Assembly (NCBI GenBank): GCA_902461025.1
Contig: CABPWC010000072.1
Location: 1-8,395, forward strand
Direction: 5' to 3'
Length of the DNA: 8,395 nucleotides
Origin: an uncultured Streptococcus sp.
Lineage (GTDB): Bacteria > Bacillota > Bacilli > Lactobacillales > Streptococcaceae
The translations under genes were made by a program, and so were the position numbers. The notes under the pieces are model-generated. The model was given only the letters and a program-made list of their open reading frames with translations. It made no database searches and was not told the DNA's origin. How positions within the stretch are numbered: the stretch's first letter is position 1; every line of letters begins with the position of its first letter. Of the stretch, positions 1 through 6,222 are shown piece by piece.

Positions 1-188
1 TTGTGAAAAACATGGATATTTTCATATTCTCGGGCGTAATCTTCACACAATCGAGGAGAATCATCTGTTGAACCGTCATTAACGAGGATCACTTCAAAAT
101 TTTGATAGGTTTGTTTCAGCAGGCTATCTATCGCATAGTGCAAATAGTCGGCAATGTTATATACCGGAACAACGATGCTAATAAACAT
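1..188 (-). CDS. GT2-family glycosyltransferase, N-terminal part (runs off the left edge)
   Basis: The first 62 codons are present and the gene continues beyond position 1. The visible part is the start of a GT-A domain: [16 protein letters not shown], then [22 protein letters not shown]. The nucleotide-binding Asp of VNDGS is present; the DxD motif would lie outside the window. The ATG is one base after the TAG of the upstream GT2, with GAGGGG six bases upstream inside that gene's last codons, so the pair is probably translationally coupled. The two GT2 proteins resemble each other only in the shared motifs, so this is not a recent duplication. It is likely another sugar-adding step of the same repeat unit. 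Confidence 0.88.
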   Translation of the reverse strand, partial: MFISIVVPVYNIADYLHYAIDSLLKQTYQNFEVILVNDGSTDDSPRLCEDYAREYENIHVFH

Positions 189-189
189 C

Positions 190-1194
190 CTAAACCCCTC
201 TCTCTTTTTCTTTCTTTTTAGAGTATTTCTTCAAAATCGGATTAAGTATTAAGGCCATTGCAAACTTGGTCTTATAGTTCAAATAAGACAATCTGTCAAA
301 CTTTTTCGTAGGAATATAGTCATATGCACTTTTCTCAATTTTGCTATATAGTTCTTTCAAGAGTGTTTCGGAATCATTAACCATCCAAGACAAATCAACC
401 TGCAAACTGATGAGATAAACTAAGGTTTCAGAAACTACTCGGTTTAAAACGGGTTCACTTTCAATTTTTGTAAAATAATCTAGAACTGAATTTGTAACAG
501 TCAAATGGTGACGAACATTACGCTTCATACTCTCGATATTCATACTTTGCTCTGGTCTACCTATGTAGTATTGATAAATATCATAATTCCAATAACTGAA
601 ACTATGAACATACTCCAAAGGAAAAAGTGTGTATTGAATATCAACATAAAATGTTTTTTCACTTAAACGAATCTTGTTTTCCGACAAGATTGATGTCTTA
701 TAAGTAACCGAGTGCATCGGGATGCGAACATCCGGAATTCCTATGTATTTTTTGCCAATTTCATACTTGTCTACGAAGTCTTTTCGTACTGTAGTATTAT
801 TGTAGACATGCTGCTCTGTAAAGTCTGTAATCACCATATCCACATCAACAGTTTCAAGAGTATCTAAAAACTCTTCAAATTCTGATGGAATAACCCAGTC
901 ATCTCCATCAATCACTTTAAAAAATTTTCCCTTTGCTTCTTGAATACCGCGATTGATAGTTGAACCATGACCACCGTTTTCTTTTGTAATTACACGGCCA
1001 TCCAGCAACGAATCTTGGGCTAATATTTCTTCTGCTACTTTAGCAGTATCGTCTGTACTTCCATCGTTAACAACCAGTACTTCAAATTTGTTTTTATAAT
1101 CTGATTGCACTTGTTGAAAAGACTCCAGCCCTTTTGAAACGTAGTCCTGAATATTATAACTAGGCATTACAATTGTTAACAAACAATCCTTCAT
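190..1194 (-). CDS. GT2-family glycosyltransferase (GT-A fold, inverting)
   Basis: A 334-residue enzyme. The N-terminal GT-A domain (about 1-110) shows [30 protein letters not shown] and the metal-binding DxD in KVIDGDDW. The remainder (about 110-334) is a less conserved acceptor-side region ending in a hydrophobic stretch, [10 protein letters not shown], and a very basic tail ([13 protein letters not shown]). Such a tail would favour attachment to the membrane face where lipid-linked acceptors sit. Two ATGs are adjacent. I chose the second (1192-1194) because it lies five bases from TAGGAG; the first would leave only two. The gene follows GT4 by eight bases and is followed by a second GT2 with one base between. 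The donor sugar is unknown. Confidence 0.9.
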   Translation of the reverse strand: MKDCLLTIVMPSYNIQDYVSKGLESFQQVQSDYKNKFEVLVVNDGSTDDTAKVAEEILAQDSLLDGRVITKENGGHGSTINRGIQEAKGKFFKVIDGDDWVIPSEFEEFLDTLETVDVDMVITDFTEQHVYNNTTVRKDFVDKYEIGKKYIGIPDVRIPMHSVTYKTSILSENKIRLSEKTFYVDIQYTLFPLEYVHSFSYWNYDIYQYYIGRPEQSMNIESMKRNVRHHLTVTNSVLDYFTKIESEPVLNRVVSETLVYLISLQVDLSWMVNDSETLLKELYSKIEKSAYDYIPTKKFDRLSYLNYKTKFAMALILNPILKKYSKKKEKERGV

Positions 1195-1199
1195 CATAT

Positions 1200-1205
1200 C
1201 TCCTA
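1200..1205 (-). promoter_or_regulatory. Stop/Shine-Dalgarno fusion TAGGAG, GT4 to GT2
   Basis: The TAG stop of the GT4 gene is the start of TAGGAG, five bases before the second of two adjacent ATGs. The layout is nearly identical to the wzh-wzd junction, including the doubled ATG, and decides the GT2 start. Confidence 0.7.
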
Positions 1206-2285
1206 AATCGTCTCAATTAGTCCAATCCACTGCTTGAGAATTTTATCTTTATCAAATTTATCCATATTGTCCTTTGCATGTTCTGAGAAAGATTGTCTCA
1301 AAGCTTCATCTTCCATCAGTTCAAGCAATTTTTGGCTCAACTTGTCCGTATCATAACACTCAACCAGATAGCCATTAACTCCATCTTCAACAATTTCGTT
1401 CGGTCCTGTCGGACAACTAAAGCTAACTATAGGAAGATTGTATTGTTGTGCTTCCAGCAGAACTAGAGGTAGACCTTCATAGCGAGAAGTCATGACATAA
1501 ATCCCTTTATCTCCATAAATCAAATCCTGATTTTTTTCGAGTCCTTTTATGACTAACTTATCCTGTAAATCATTTTCGTTGATTAAATCTCTGATTTTGT
1601 CCACTTCATCTTGATTTCCGGAACCGTAGATTTCCCAAATCCAGTCAGACCTTTTCGCTAATACTTTTTTCGCGACTTGAACAAGATAATCATATCCTTT
1701 TTGATAGTCAAAACGGCCAACCGTCACAATTTTAGTTGATTTTTTATTGTAAGATACATCTGAAAGAGCAGCCTCTTTCCAATTATAGATGTAGCAAATT
1801 CTTTCATCAGAAACACCGTATTTTTTTATATAATTTTCACGGTCTTCTTGAGTAAGGGTCACGAGTTTATCAGCAAATTTCGCTCCAATATACCTTTGTA
1901 TCTTCTTAACTTTAGTATCAATATCTACTATAGAATTTGTATGGTCGCAGGAAACAAATTTTGTTCTCAAACCAATTGTGCTTGCTACACCAACTGTATT
2001 CATACTCATTCCGATTCCAAAAACAATATCAATGTTCTCTTCTTTCAGATAGTTTCTCAATAACTTGACTGCTTCGAGAAAATTTTTACTCATTGATATT
2101 TTCTTTGATGATAAATTTTGATATCGAACCGATTGTTTCAGCGAGAAGAAATTGTTTTCTGTAGAAATCATTGAGAGAAGATGAACTTCATACATAGTTG
2201 ATAACTCATTTGCAAGGCTGGTTGCTACTTTCAGTCCTCCATCTGTTCTATCAATACTCCATTTCACTAAAGCGATTTTTTTCAT
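1203..2285 (-). CDS. GT4-family glycosyltransferase (GT-B fold, retaining)
   Basis: A 360-residue enzyme with two Rossmann-like halves. The N-terminal acceptor domain starts MKKIALVKWS and has the glycine-containing DGGLKVA loop. The C-terminal donor domain starts around VTVGRFDYQKGYD (187-199) and has the E-x7-E signature, Glu270 and Glu278, in SRYEGLPLVLLEA. This is the usual nucleotide-sugar binding pair in GT4. It would add one sugar to the lipid-linked repeat unit in the cytoplasm. Sugar and linkage are not deducible. An upstream ATG at 2316-2318 adds 11 residues (MVKMKGKCSLK) and overlaps the end of licD. I preferred the start at 2285 because family members begin MKKIALV, although its GGGGAAG lies twelve bases upstream. 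The TAG stop is part of the next gene's Shine-Dalgarno. Confidence 0.92.
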   Translation of the reverse strand: MKKIALVKWSIDRTDGGLKVATSLANELSTMYEVHLLSMISTENNFFSLKQSVRYQNLSSKKISMSKNFLEAVKLLRNYLKEENIDIVFGIGMSMNTVGVASTIGLRTKFVSCDHTNSIVDIDTKVKKIQRYIGAKFADKLVTLTQEDRENYIKKYGVSDERICYIYNWKEAALSDVSYNKKSTKIVTVGRFDYQKGYDYLVQVAKKVLAKRSDWIWEIYGSGNQDEVDKIRDLINENDLQDKLVIKGLEKNQDLIYGDKGIYVMTSRYEGLPLVLLEAQQYNLPIVSFSCPTGPNEIVEDGVNGYLVECYDTDKLSQKLLELMEDEALRQSFSEHAKDNMDKFDKDKILKQWIGLIETI

Positions 2286-2292
2286 CTTTAAA

Positions 2293-3129
2293 CTACACTT
2301 CCCCTTCATTTTCACCAAGTGATATAATCTCGTAGTAGTGAAGAGCCCTTTTATCTTCTGGTGGCAATTGCATATAATCCGCTCCGTAAATGGCTGTTAG
2401 ATATTCTTTGTATTTGCAAGGACAACAAAGTTTAAGATCTTCAAACTGTAATAGGACTGGGTCTCCAAAGTAATCACTCGGTACTATCTCTCTTAATTTG
2501 TAAGCTCCCGTAAAATTTCCTGCGTAAGCTTCATCAAACGAATATTTTTTTATCGTTTGTAAATATTTTTTCTGTGCCCAGGTAAAGGAAATAATCTTCT
2601 CAATATTAACAGCATTCGCAAAAGCAATAATAATCTTTTCAATGAATGGTCGATTTTCTTTTTTCTGATTCACCAAACTATTGAATTGCGAGAGTTGAAC
2701 CATCATCCTTGCGTACAAGTATCTCAAAGAATGAATTTTTTTCTTTAAAGCATTAGATGGCATACCATCTAGCGGAAAAATGTCTATCCACAAACTTTCT
2801 ACCAATTCTTCTTTACTATAATTCATGATGATTTTTGTAGAATCATCTCGAATCACAGAGAAAGCTTTTTTATAGTTTAATGTATCTTCGCTTAAAAACT
2901 TGTAGTTTTCTGGCAAGACATTTGAAGCTATTTTTTTAAACTTTTCGTAATCCTCTCTTGGCATACCGATATCGATGTCATCATCCCAAGGTATGAATCC
3001 TTTATGACGTACCGCTCCTAGCAAGGTTCCACCTAGAGCATAGTAGGTTAGGTTATTTTCTTCGCAAATATTAATAAACTCTTTCAAAATAGATAAAATC
3101 TTATCTTGAATGATTTTGATATCCGACAT
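2293..3129 (-). CDS. LicD-family phosphotransferase, capsule decoration
   Basis: A 278-residue nucleotidyltransferase-fold protein of the LicD/fukutin-related family. The signature region is ALGGTLLGAVRHKGF (31-45) followed by IPWDDDIDIGM (46-56), whose acidic cluster Asp49-51/Asp53 should bind metal. WIDIFPLDG (114-122) and the C-terminal YLTAIYGADYMQLPPEDKR complete the family pattern. Members transfer phosphocholine, or alditol-phosphate or sugar-phosphate groups from a CDP or UDP donor to glycans. Here the likely target is a sugar of the capsule repeat, and the donor cannot be told from sequence. A CCPC cluster occurs at 235-238. The ATG has a strong AGGAGG five bases upstream, and 82 non-coding bases separate it from wzy. 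The GT4 gene begins seven bases after the stop. No lic genes for choline uptake or activation are in the window. Confidence 0.93.
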   Translation of the reverse strand: MSDIKIIQDKILSILKEFINICEENNLTYYALGGTLLGAVRHKGFIPWDDDIDIGMPREDYEKFKKIASNVLPENYKFLSEDTLNYKKAFSVIRDDSTKIIMNYSKEELVESLWIDIFPLDGMPSNALKKKIHSLRYLYARMMVQLSQFNSLVNQKKENRPFIEKIIIAFANAVNIEKIISFTWAQKKYLQTIKKYSFDEAYAGNFTGAYKLREIVPSDYFGDPVLLQFEDLKLCCPCKYKEYLTAIYGADYMQLPPEDKRALHYYEIISLGENEGEV

Positions 3130-3134
3130 ACTTT

Positions 3135-3140
3135 CCTCCT
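3135..3140 (-). promoter_or_regulatory. Strong ribosome binding site of licD-family gene
   Basis: A full AGGAGG lies five bases before the ATG at 3127-3129. It is the best match to the Shine-Dalgarno consensus in the window. The remaining 82-bp gap after wzy is AT-rich and shows no clear hairpin or promoter. Confidence 0.65.
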
Positions 3141-3211
3141 ATATAAATCGAAATAAAACCGTCTTCCCAGTCTATGCTCTTTTAAGTTCTTGTTAAATAC
3201 TTCTTACCATT

Positions 3212-4435
3212 TTAATATACGATTTTTTCAAATGAATGTTCCCCGAGTTCTTCGTTGCTTTCATCAGAAAACTGATAATCCGGGTAGATTAAAGCACCTA
3301 CCAAGATCCAAAAAATATTGTTATGAAGATAGAAATTCAAATCATCAATCATGGAATGAAAACTCATTAATATCAAAATCAGAGCAAGAACCCACTGGCG
3401 TTTCTTAATTACTTTAGACAAAGTCAAAGTTAGGACTGAGAGCATCAATCCCAGGATGAGTAAGCCAAATCTTTGTAAAACTTGGACATACAAATTGTCT
3501 ACATACAGATAATAGGTCTGATAGTCCCTAACTCCTTCAACAGTCAGACCATTTCCATTCCATTCAACCTGTCGTCTAAAGAATCCATAACCATACAGGT
3601 TTAAAGATTTGTTTGCCAAGTATATACGACCACCTAACATACGGTTTACTTTAAAAAGAAGGTCATTGATAAAAGGATGACTTGAATTGAGATAGATAAC
3701 AGAGACCCAAAAACTTATAACTGCATTAACGATAAAGGTCAGTTTAAAAACTTTAAACACATGTCCTAATTTTGAAAATAGTTCTGGAAACCACTTTATT
3801 AGCAAACTGCATGCCAAAAGTACACAGGAACTATAAAATGTTAAACGAGAATCCGTTTTACCATATACCCAATAAACAGAAAGAGCTAACAGCAGCCATT
3901 GCCAATATTGGATTTTATTTTGCTTCAAATAAAACAGAATAGCGACTATATTCATTAGTAAAATAGAAGGGTAGAGAGCATATCTAAAACCTAGGTAGCT
4001 CCGTACTCGAGAACCAGAAATTTCAAGATAATTCGTTATTATTCCTAATTTTGCGCTGATGATAACAAACAACAACAAGCACATACTAACGACTAAAGAA
4101 GTTTGTGCTACCTTCTTAAAAGGAACATCTCGTAAAGCGTAAATAAATAATATACTTACAGAAAGTTCTGAACTGAGAGCTGTCATTTTCCCTACGATAA
4201 AATAAATTAAAATTGTTGCAAATAATCCAATGAGAGCTCTATAATCATATTTGCTCTTAAAAGACTCTTTTAGGAGCAAAAGAAAGATTGAAAAAGCTAT
4301 CGCTAATTTATAAACTGTTCCAGGCAGATATCGAGCATAAAAAGTTACATTTAATATCGAAACCGTTAAAAATATTCCTAAAGCAACAAGAGCCAAGAGC
4401 TCTGGCAAAGATTTTATTTTTACTACTAATTTCAT
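3212..4435 (-). CDS. wzy: Wzy, capsular repeat-unit polymerase
   Basis: A 407-residue integral membrane protein with about ten to twelve hydrophobic segments spread along its length, for example at about 11-30, 44-56, 66-82, 111-133, 155-170, 177-191, 198-214, 230-250, 322-340 and 348-360. A large, less hydrophobic loop at about 255-315 contains NRMLGGRIYLANKSL and YGYGFF. Features typical of Wzy/O-antigen-ligase-like proteins are the GSRVRSYLGF and KTDSRLTF segments and the DNLYVQVLQRFGLL motif after the big loop. It would join undecaprenyl-linked repeat units on the outer membrane leaflet. Wzy proteins are serotype-specific and poorly conserved, so the call rests on topology, these motifs and context. 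The start is weakly supported: AGGG lies twelve bases upstream and TAAGG abuts the ATG. Confidence 0.88.
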   Translation of the reverse strand: MKLVVKIKSLPELLALVALGIFLTVSILNVTFYARYLPGTVYKLAIAFSIFLLLLKESFKSKYDYRALIGLFATILIYFIVGKMTALSSELSVSILFIYALRDVPFKKVAQTSLVVSMCLLLFVIISAKLGIITNYLEISGSRVRSYLGFRYALYPSILLMNIVAILFYLKQNKIQYWQWLLLALSVYWVYGKTDSRLTFYSSCVLLACSLLIKWFPELFSKLGHVFKVFKLTFIVNAVISFWVSVIYLNSSHPFINDLLFKVNRMLGGRIYLANKSLNLYGYGFFRRQVEWNGNGLTVEGVRDYQTYYLYVDNLYVQVLQRFGLLILGLMLSVLTLTLSKVIKKRQWVLALILILMSFHSMIDDLNFYLHNNIFWILVGALIYPDYQFSDESNEELGEHSFEKIVY

Positions 4436-4455
4436 CCTTATTCTTTTATCCCTAT

Positions 4456-5250
4456 CTAAAAACTCTGTCCATATTTTTTCCCGAAGAATTTTGCTTGTAG
4501 GAAGGATTTTCCTTTTTGAATCAAGTCAATTTTCTCCATATAGATAAACGGTATCTCTTTTACCCGCAAATCTTGTTTTGCCAACCAAACATTGAACAAG
4601 CGTTCACTAATACGACCAAATAATCTAGCATCAAAAGCAGAATAATCTGTAATGTCCAACCTTCTATAGAGTTCATCAATAATCGGGAACAACCATTCAC
4701 AATAGGCTGCTACATTTTCTTTGGACATGATAAACATATTGAACATATAGCCACTGCGTTGTTTCATGACCTGATCAAAAGCATCGATATATTCCGACCT
4801 CAACTCGCTAACAATCTGGCGTGTTACGTCTAAATGATTGGCATCGTGCGTATGTGCATAGTGTGAGTATAGCGTTTCAATGTAGTATTTCCGTTTTTTT
4901 GGAAGGATTACATCACTTTCTGCCAACAAATCTTGCAGTTCTGCTTTAGACAGGATAATATCATTCATATCAATCGTTTCACTATATGAGTGACGTTTTG
5001 CCGTGAAATAGCGACGATAGTGTACCAAACCAAGATAGTCACATTCTAAATTTTTCCACGCCCAATAAAGTCCAGTTAATTCGCAATAATAGGGGTTCAA
5101 ACTTGAAATATTGTCTCCTTCATTATCACATTGGTATCCTAACTTCTCTTTTCCTTCACTACCAACATGGATAGGTAGGTAAAGATCAGTATCAGCAGGC
5201 ATGGTAAATTGCTTGTGTGTTGCCACGATAATTTTATAATTCTTTGTCAT
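4456..5250 (-). CDS. wciB: DUF4422 glycosyltransferase, WciB-like (candidate galactofuranosyltransferase)
   Basis: A 264-residue soluble protein of the DUF4422 family, common in streptococcal and lactobacillal polysaccharide loci. Recognisable blocks are KIIVATHK at the N-terminus, CELTGLYWAWKN (56-67), LGLVHYRRYF (73-82), NMFIM (171-175), GRISERL (212-218) and the C-terminal AKFFGKKYGQSF. WciB proteins of pneumococcal loci have been proposed to transfer galactofuranose. That is family knowledge, and the substrate is not shown here. A longer ATG start exists at 5263-5265, but the one at 5248-5250 has AAGGGGG five bases upstream and gives the standard N-terminus, so I chose it. The gene opens the serotype-specific part of the locus after a 295-bp non-coding gap and lies 20 bases before wzy. 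The symbol is by resemblance only. Confidence 0.85.
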   Translation of the reverse strand: MTKNYKIIVATHKQFTMPADTDLYLPIHVGSEGKEKLGYQCDNEGDNISSLNPYYCELTGLYWAWKNLECDYLGLVHYRRYFTAKRHSYSETIDMNDIILSKAELQDLLAESDVILPKKRKYYIETLYSHYAHTHDANHLDVTRQIVSELRSEYIDAFDQVMKQRSGYMFNMFIMSKENVAAYCEWLFPIIDELYRRLDITDYSAFDARLFGRISERLFNVWLAKQDLRVKEIPFIYMEKIDLIQKGKSFLQAKFFGKKYGQSF

Positions 5251-5255
5251 TTTAA

Positions 5256-5262
5256 CCCCCTT
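5256..5262 (-). promoter_or_regulatory. Ribosome binding site deciding the wciB-like start
   Basis: AAGGGGG ends five bases before the ATG at 5248-5250. It overlaps the alternative upstream ATG at 5263-5265, which has no comparable site of its own. This favours the shorter, 264-residue product. Confidence 0.7.
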
Positions 5263-5311
5263 CATTTAGATTGAACTGTTTGCGCTAAAAAAGAAATCAA
5301 ACACTAGCATC

Positions 5312-5342
5312 CTAGTTTCACAGAGTTCACCTAAGAAACTAG
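5312..5342. repeat. Inverted repeat with 8-bp arms and 15-base loop
   Basis: CTAGTTTC at 5312-5319 is the exact reverse complement of GAAACTAG at 5335-5342. A smaller overlapping hairpin, ACTAG/CTAGT with a four-base loop, lies at 5303-5316. These are modest structures in AT-rich DNA and may be part of the same element as the nearby palindrome. Confidence 0.5.
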
Positions 5343-5398
5343 TTGACTCTTTTGCCATGCCTCTATTAGAGCACTCAGATTATATAACTCCGGAAGCA

Positions 5399-5426
5399 TG
5401 TTTCACCATTTTAAAATGGTGAAACA
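5399..5426. repeat. Perfect 28-bp palindrome
   Basis: The two 14-base halves are exact reverse complements, with centre TTTTAAAA and outer arms TGTTTCACCA / TGGTGAAACA. There is no spacer, so as RNA it would form a stem of about 12 pairs with a four-base loop. Neither strand has a following T-run, which argues against a simple intrinsic terminator. It could be an operator-like dyad, an mRNA-stabilising stem, or the core of a small repeat element. Confidence 0.85.
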
Positions 5427-5461
5427 CCCTTTCCAAATTCTAAAACATGACTACCAGTATT

Positions 5462-5501
5462 TGATTTCGTATCATTTTGATTTCGTATCATTTTCATTTC
5501 G
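5462..5501. repeat. 16-bp tandem repeat, two and a half copies
   Basis: The unit TGATTTCGTATCATTT occurs exactly at 5462-5477 and again at 5478-5493. It is followed by eight bases of a third copy with one change (TCATTTCG, 5494-5501). It is non-coding and sits between the palindrome and the end of the initiating transferase gene. The array could vary in copy number by slippage. Confidence 0.85.
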
Positions 5502-5545
5502 AACTCATCAATAGATTATAAAATCCTAAAAAACATATCTGTTCT

Positions 5546-6181
5546 TTAATGAGCCCCTTTTCCTAGCAAAACTTGCTTAATGGTTAATAAAAATATCTTT
5601 ACATCCAATTTGAAAGATTGATTTCTAGGATAGTATAATTCCACCTCGCAACGTTCAGGATAATAGACTTCACTCCTCCCAGAAACTTGCCACATACCTG
5701 TTATCCCTGGTTTCACTGAAAGCAGAAGTTTCTGTTCCTCTTCGGAATATTCTTCTAATTCCTTATCAAGGATTGGCCTAGGTCCTATAAAACTCATCTC
5801 ACCACGCAAAACATTTATAAACTGAGGAAATTCATCAATACTCGTTTTTCTGATGAAATTCCCAATAATCGTTAAGCGTGGATCTTCGTTGGGAGGTAAT
5901 TTGTAGCTATTGTCAATATATTTTTGATGTAGCTCTTTATTGGCCAAGAGAATTTCTTCAGCATTTTCAACCATTGAACGAAACTTAATAATTTTAAATT
6001 TTTTCCCATTCAAGCCTACTCGATACTGAGTAAAGAAAATGCTACCCTTATATCCTTTTGCTTTATATATGATGAAAATAATCAAGGAAGCTGGAAAAGC
6101 TAATACAACAGTTCCAACCACTCCAATAAAAAAGTCTGCAAGTTGCTTAAAACTTTTGTATAAGACTTCACTAATCTCCAC
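5546..6181 (-). CDS. Initiating sugar-phosphate transferase, short form (PF02397, undecaprenyl-phosphate hexose-1-phosphate transferase)
   Basis: A 211-residue monotopic phosphohexosyltransferase that would load the first sugar-phosphate on undecaprenyl phosphate at the inner membrane face. One hydrophobic segment at about 16-39 precedes the catalytic domain. Visible motifs are QYRVGLNGKKFKIIKFRSM (52-70), the DE dyad in TSIDEFPQ (Asp116-Glu117), MSFIGPRP (129-136) and PGITGMWQVSGR (158-169). The long WchA/CpsE form, of about 455 residues, has an extra multi-helix N-terminal part. There is no room for it here: only 41 bases separate this gene from wze, and an in-frame TAA directly precedes the start. 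The start is GTG, supported by AGGTGA seven bases upstream. I therefore read it as a natural short form of the WciI/WcjG/WcjH kind. The sugar cannot be assigned from sequence; galactose or an N-acetylhexosamine is as likely as glucose. Confidence 0.92.
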   Translation of the reverse strand: MEISEVLYKSFKQLADFFIGVVGTVVLAFPASLIIFIIYKAKGYKGSIFFTQYRVGLNGKKFKIIKFRSMVENAEEILLANKELHQKYIDNSYKLPPNEDPRLTIIGNFIRKTSIDEFPQFINVLRGEMSFIGPRPILDKELEEYSEEEQKLLLSVKPGITGMWQVSGRSEVYYPERCEVELYYPRNQSFKLDVKIFLLTIKQVLLGKGAH

Positions 6182-6188
6182 TTAAACT

Positions 6189-6194
6189 TCACCT
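6189..6194 (-). promoter_or_regulatory. Ribosome binding site supporting the GTG start of the initiating transferase
   Basis: AGGTGA lies seven bases before the GTG at 6179-6181. A TAA in the same frame directly precedes that GTG, so no longer product is possible from this frame. Confidence 0.6.
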
Positions 6195-6222
6195 ACTTTT
6201 CATATAATCTTCTTTTTAATAT

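Larger units (their letters stand above)
5293..5468. mobile_element. Possible MITE-like remnant bounded by imperfect inverted repeats
   Basis: Bases 5293-5318 and the reverse complement of 5443-5468 agree at 19 of 26 positions without gaps, including the first nine (GAAATCAAA). The 28-bp palindrome lies between them. A short, gene-free, hairpin-rich unit with terminal inverted repeats is the form of a non-autonomous element. I see no clear target-site duplication, and a nine-base inverted match is not very rare in AT-rich DNA. I do not recognise it as BOX, RUP or SPRITE. Confidence 0.3.
5251..5545 (-). other. Non-coding junction of 295 bp between the initiating transferase and wciB-like gene
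   Basis: This is the longest gene-free stretch and the only large break in the operon. It holds a perfect 28-bp palindrome, a 16-bp tandem repeat, an 8-bp inverted repeat, imperfect inverted repeats at 5293-5318 and 5443-5468, and the ribosome binding site of the next gene. No reading frame in it has a recognisable product. No tRNA or clear Rho-independent terminator is seen, because no T-run follows the palindrome on either strand. It lies where the shared regulatory block gives way to serotype-specific genes, so it may be a recombination scar, a small degenerate mobile element, or both. Confidence 0.8.

Noticed and set aside
1..1194. Tandem duplication of a GT2 gene
   Set aside because: The two GT2 N-termini share only generic motifs (Px[10 protein letters not shown]); the surrounding residues differ.
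1848..2063. Plus-strand open frame of 71 codons
   Set aside because: It lies antisense to the GT4 gene, which has clear family motifs. Its translation shows no recognisable domain and it has no suitable context.
3190..3408. Plus-strand open frame of 72 codons over the end of wzy
   Set aside because: It is antisense to the C-terminal coding part of wzy, with no domain or neighbour on that strand.
4288..4500. Plus-strand open frame of 70 codons at the wzy/wciB-like border
   Set aside because: Its hydrophobic look is the mirror of antisense membrane-protein codons. It overlaps two real genes.
5399..5426. Intrinsic terminator after the initiating transferase
   Set aside because: The stem is strong, but neither strand has a T-run after it, and a full stop here would silence the essential downstream capsule genes.
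5251..5545. CRISPR array
   Set aside because: The 16-bp repeats are directly adjacent, without spacers, and only two are complete.
5546..6181. Truncated pseudogene of full-length WchA/CpsE
   Set aside because: The catalytic domain is complete with its membrane segment and all motifs. No remains of the longer N-terminal part fit in the 41-bp upstream gap, and short natural forms exist.
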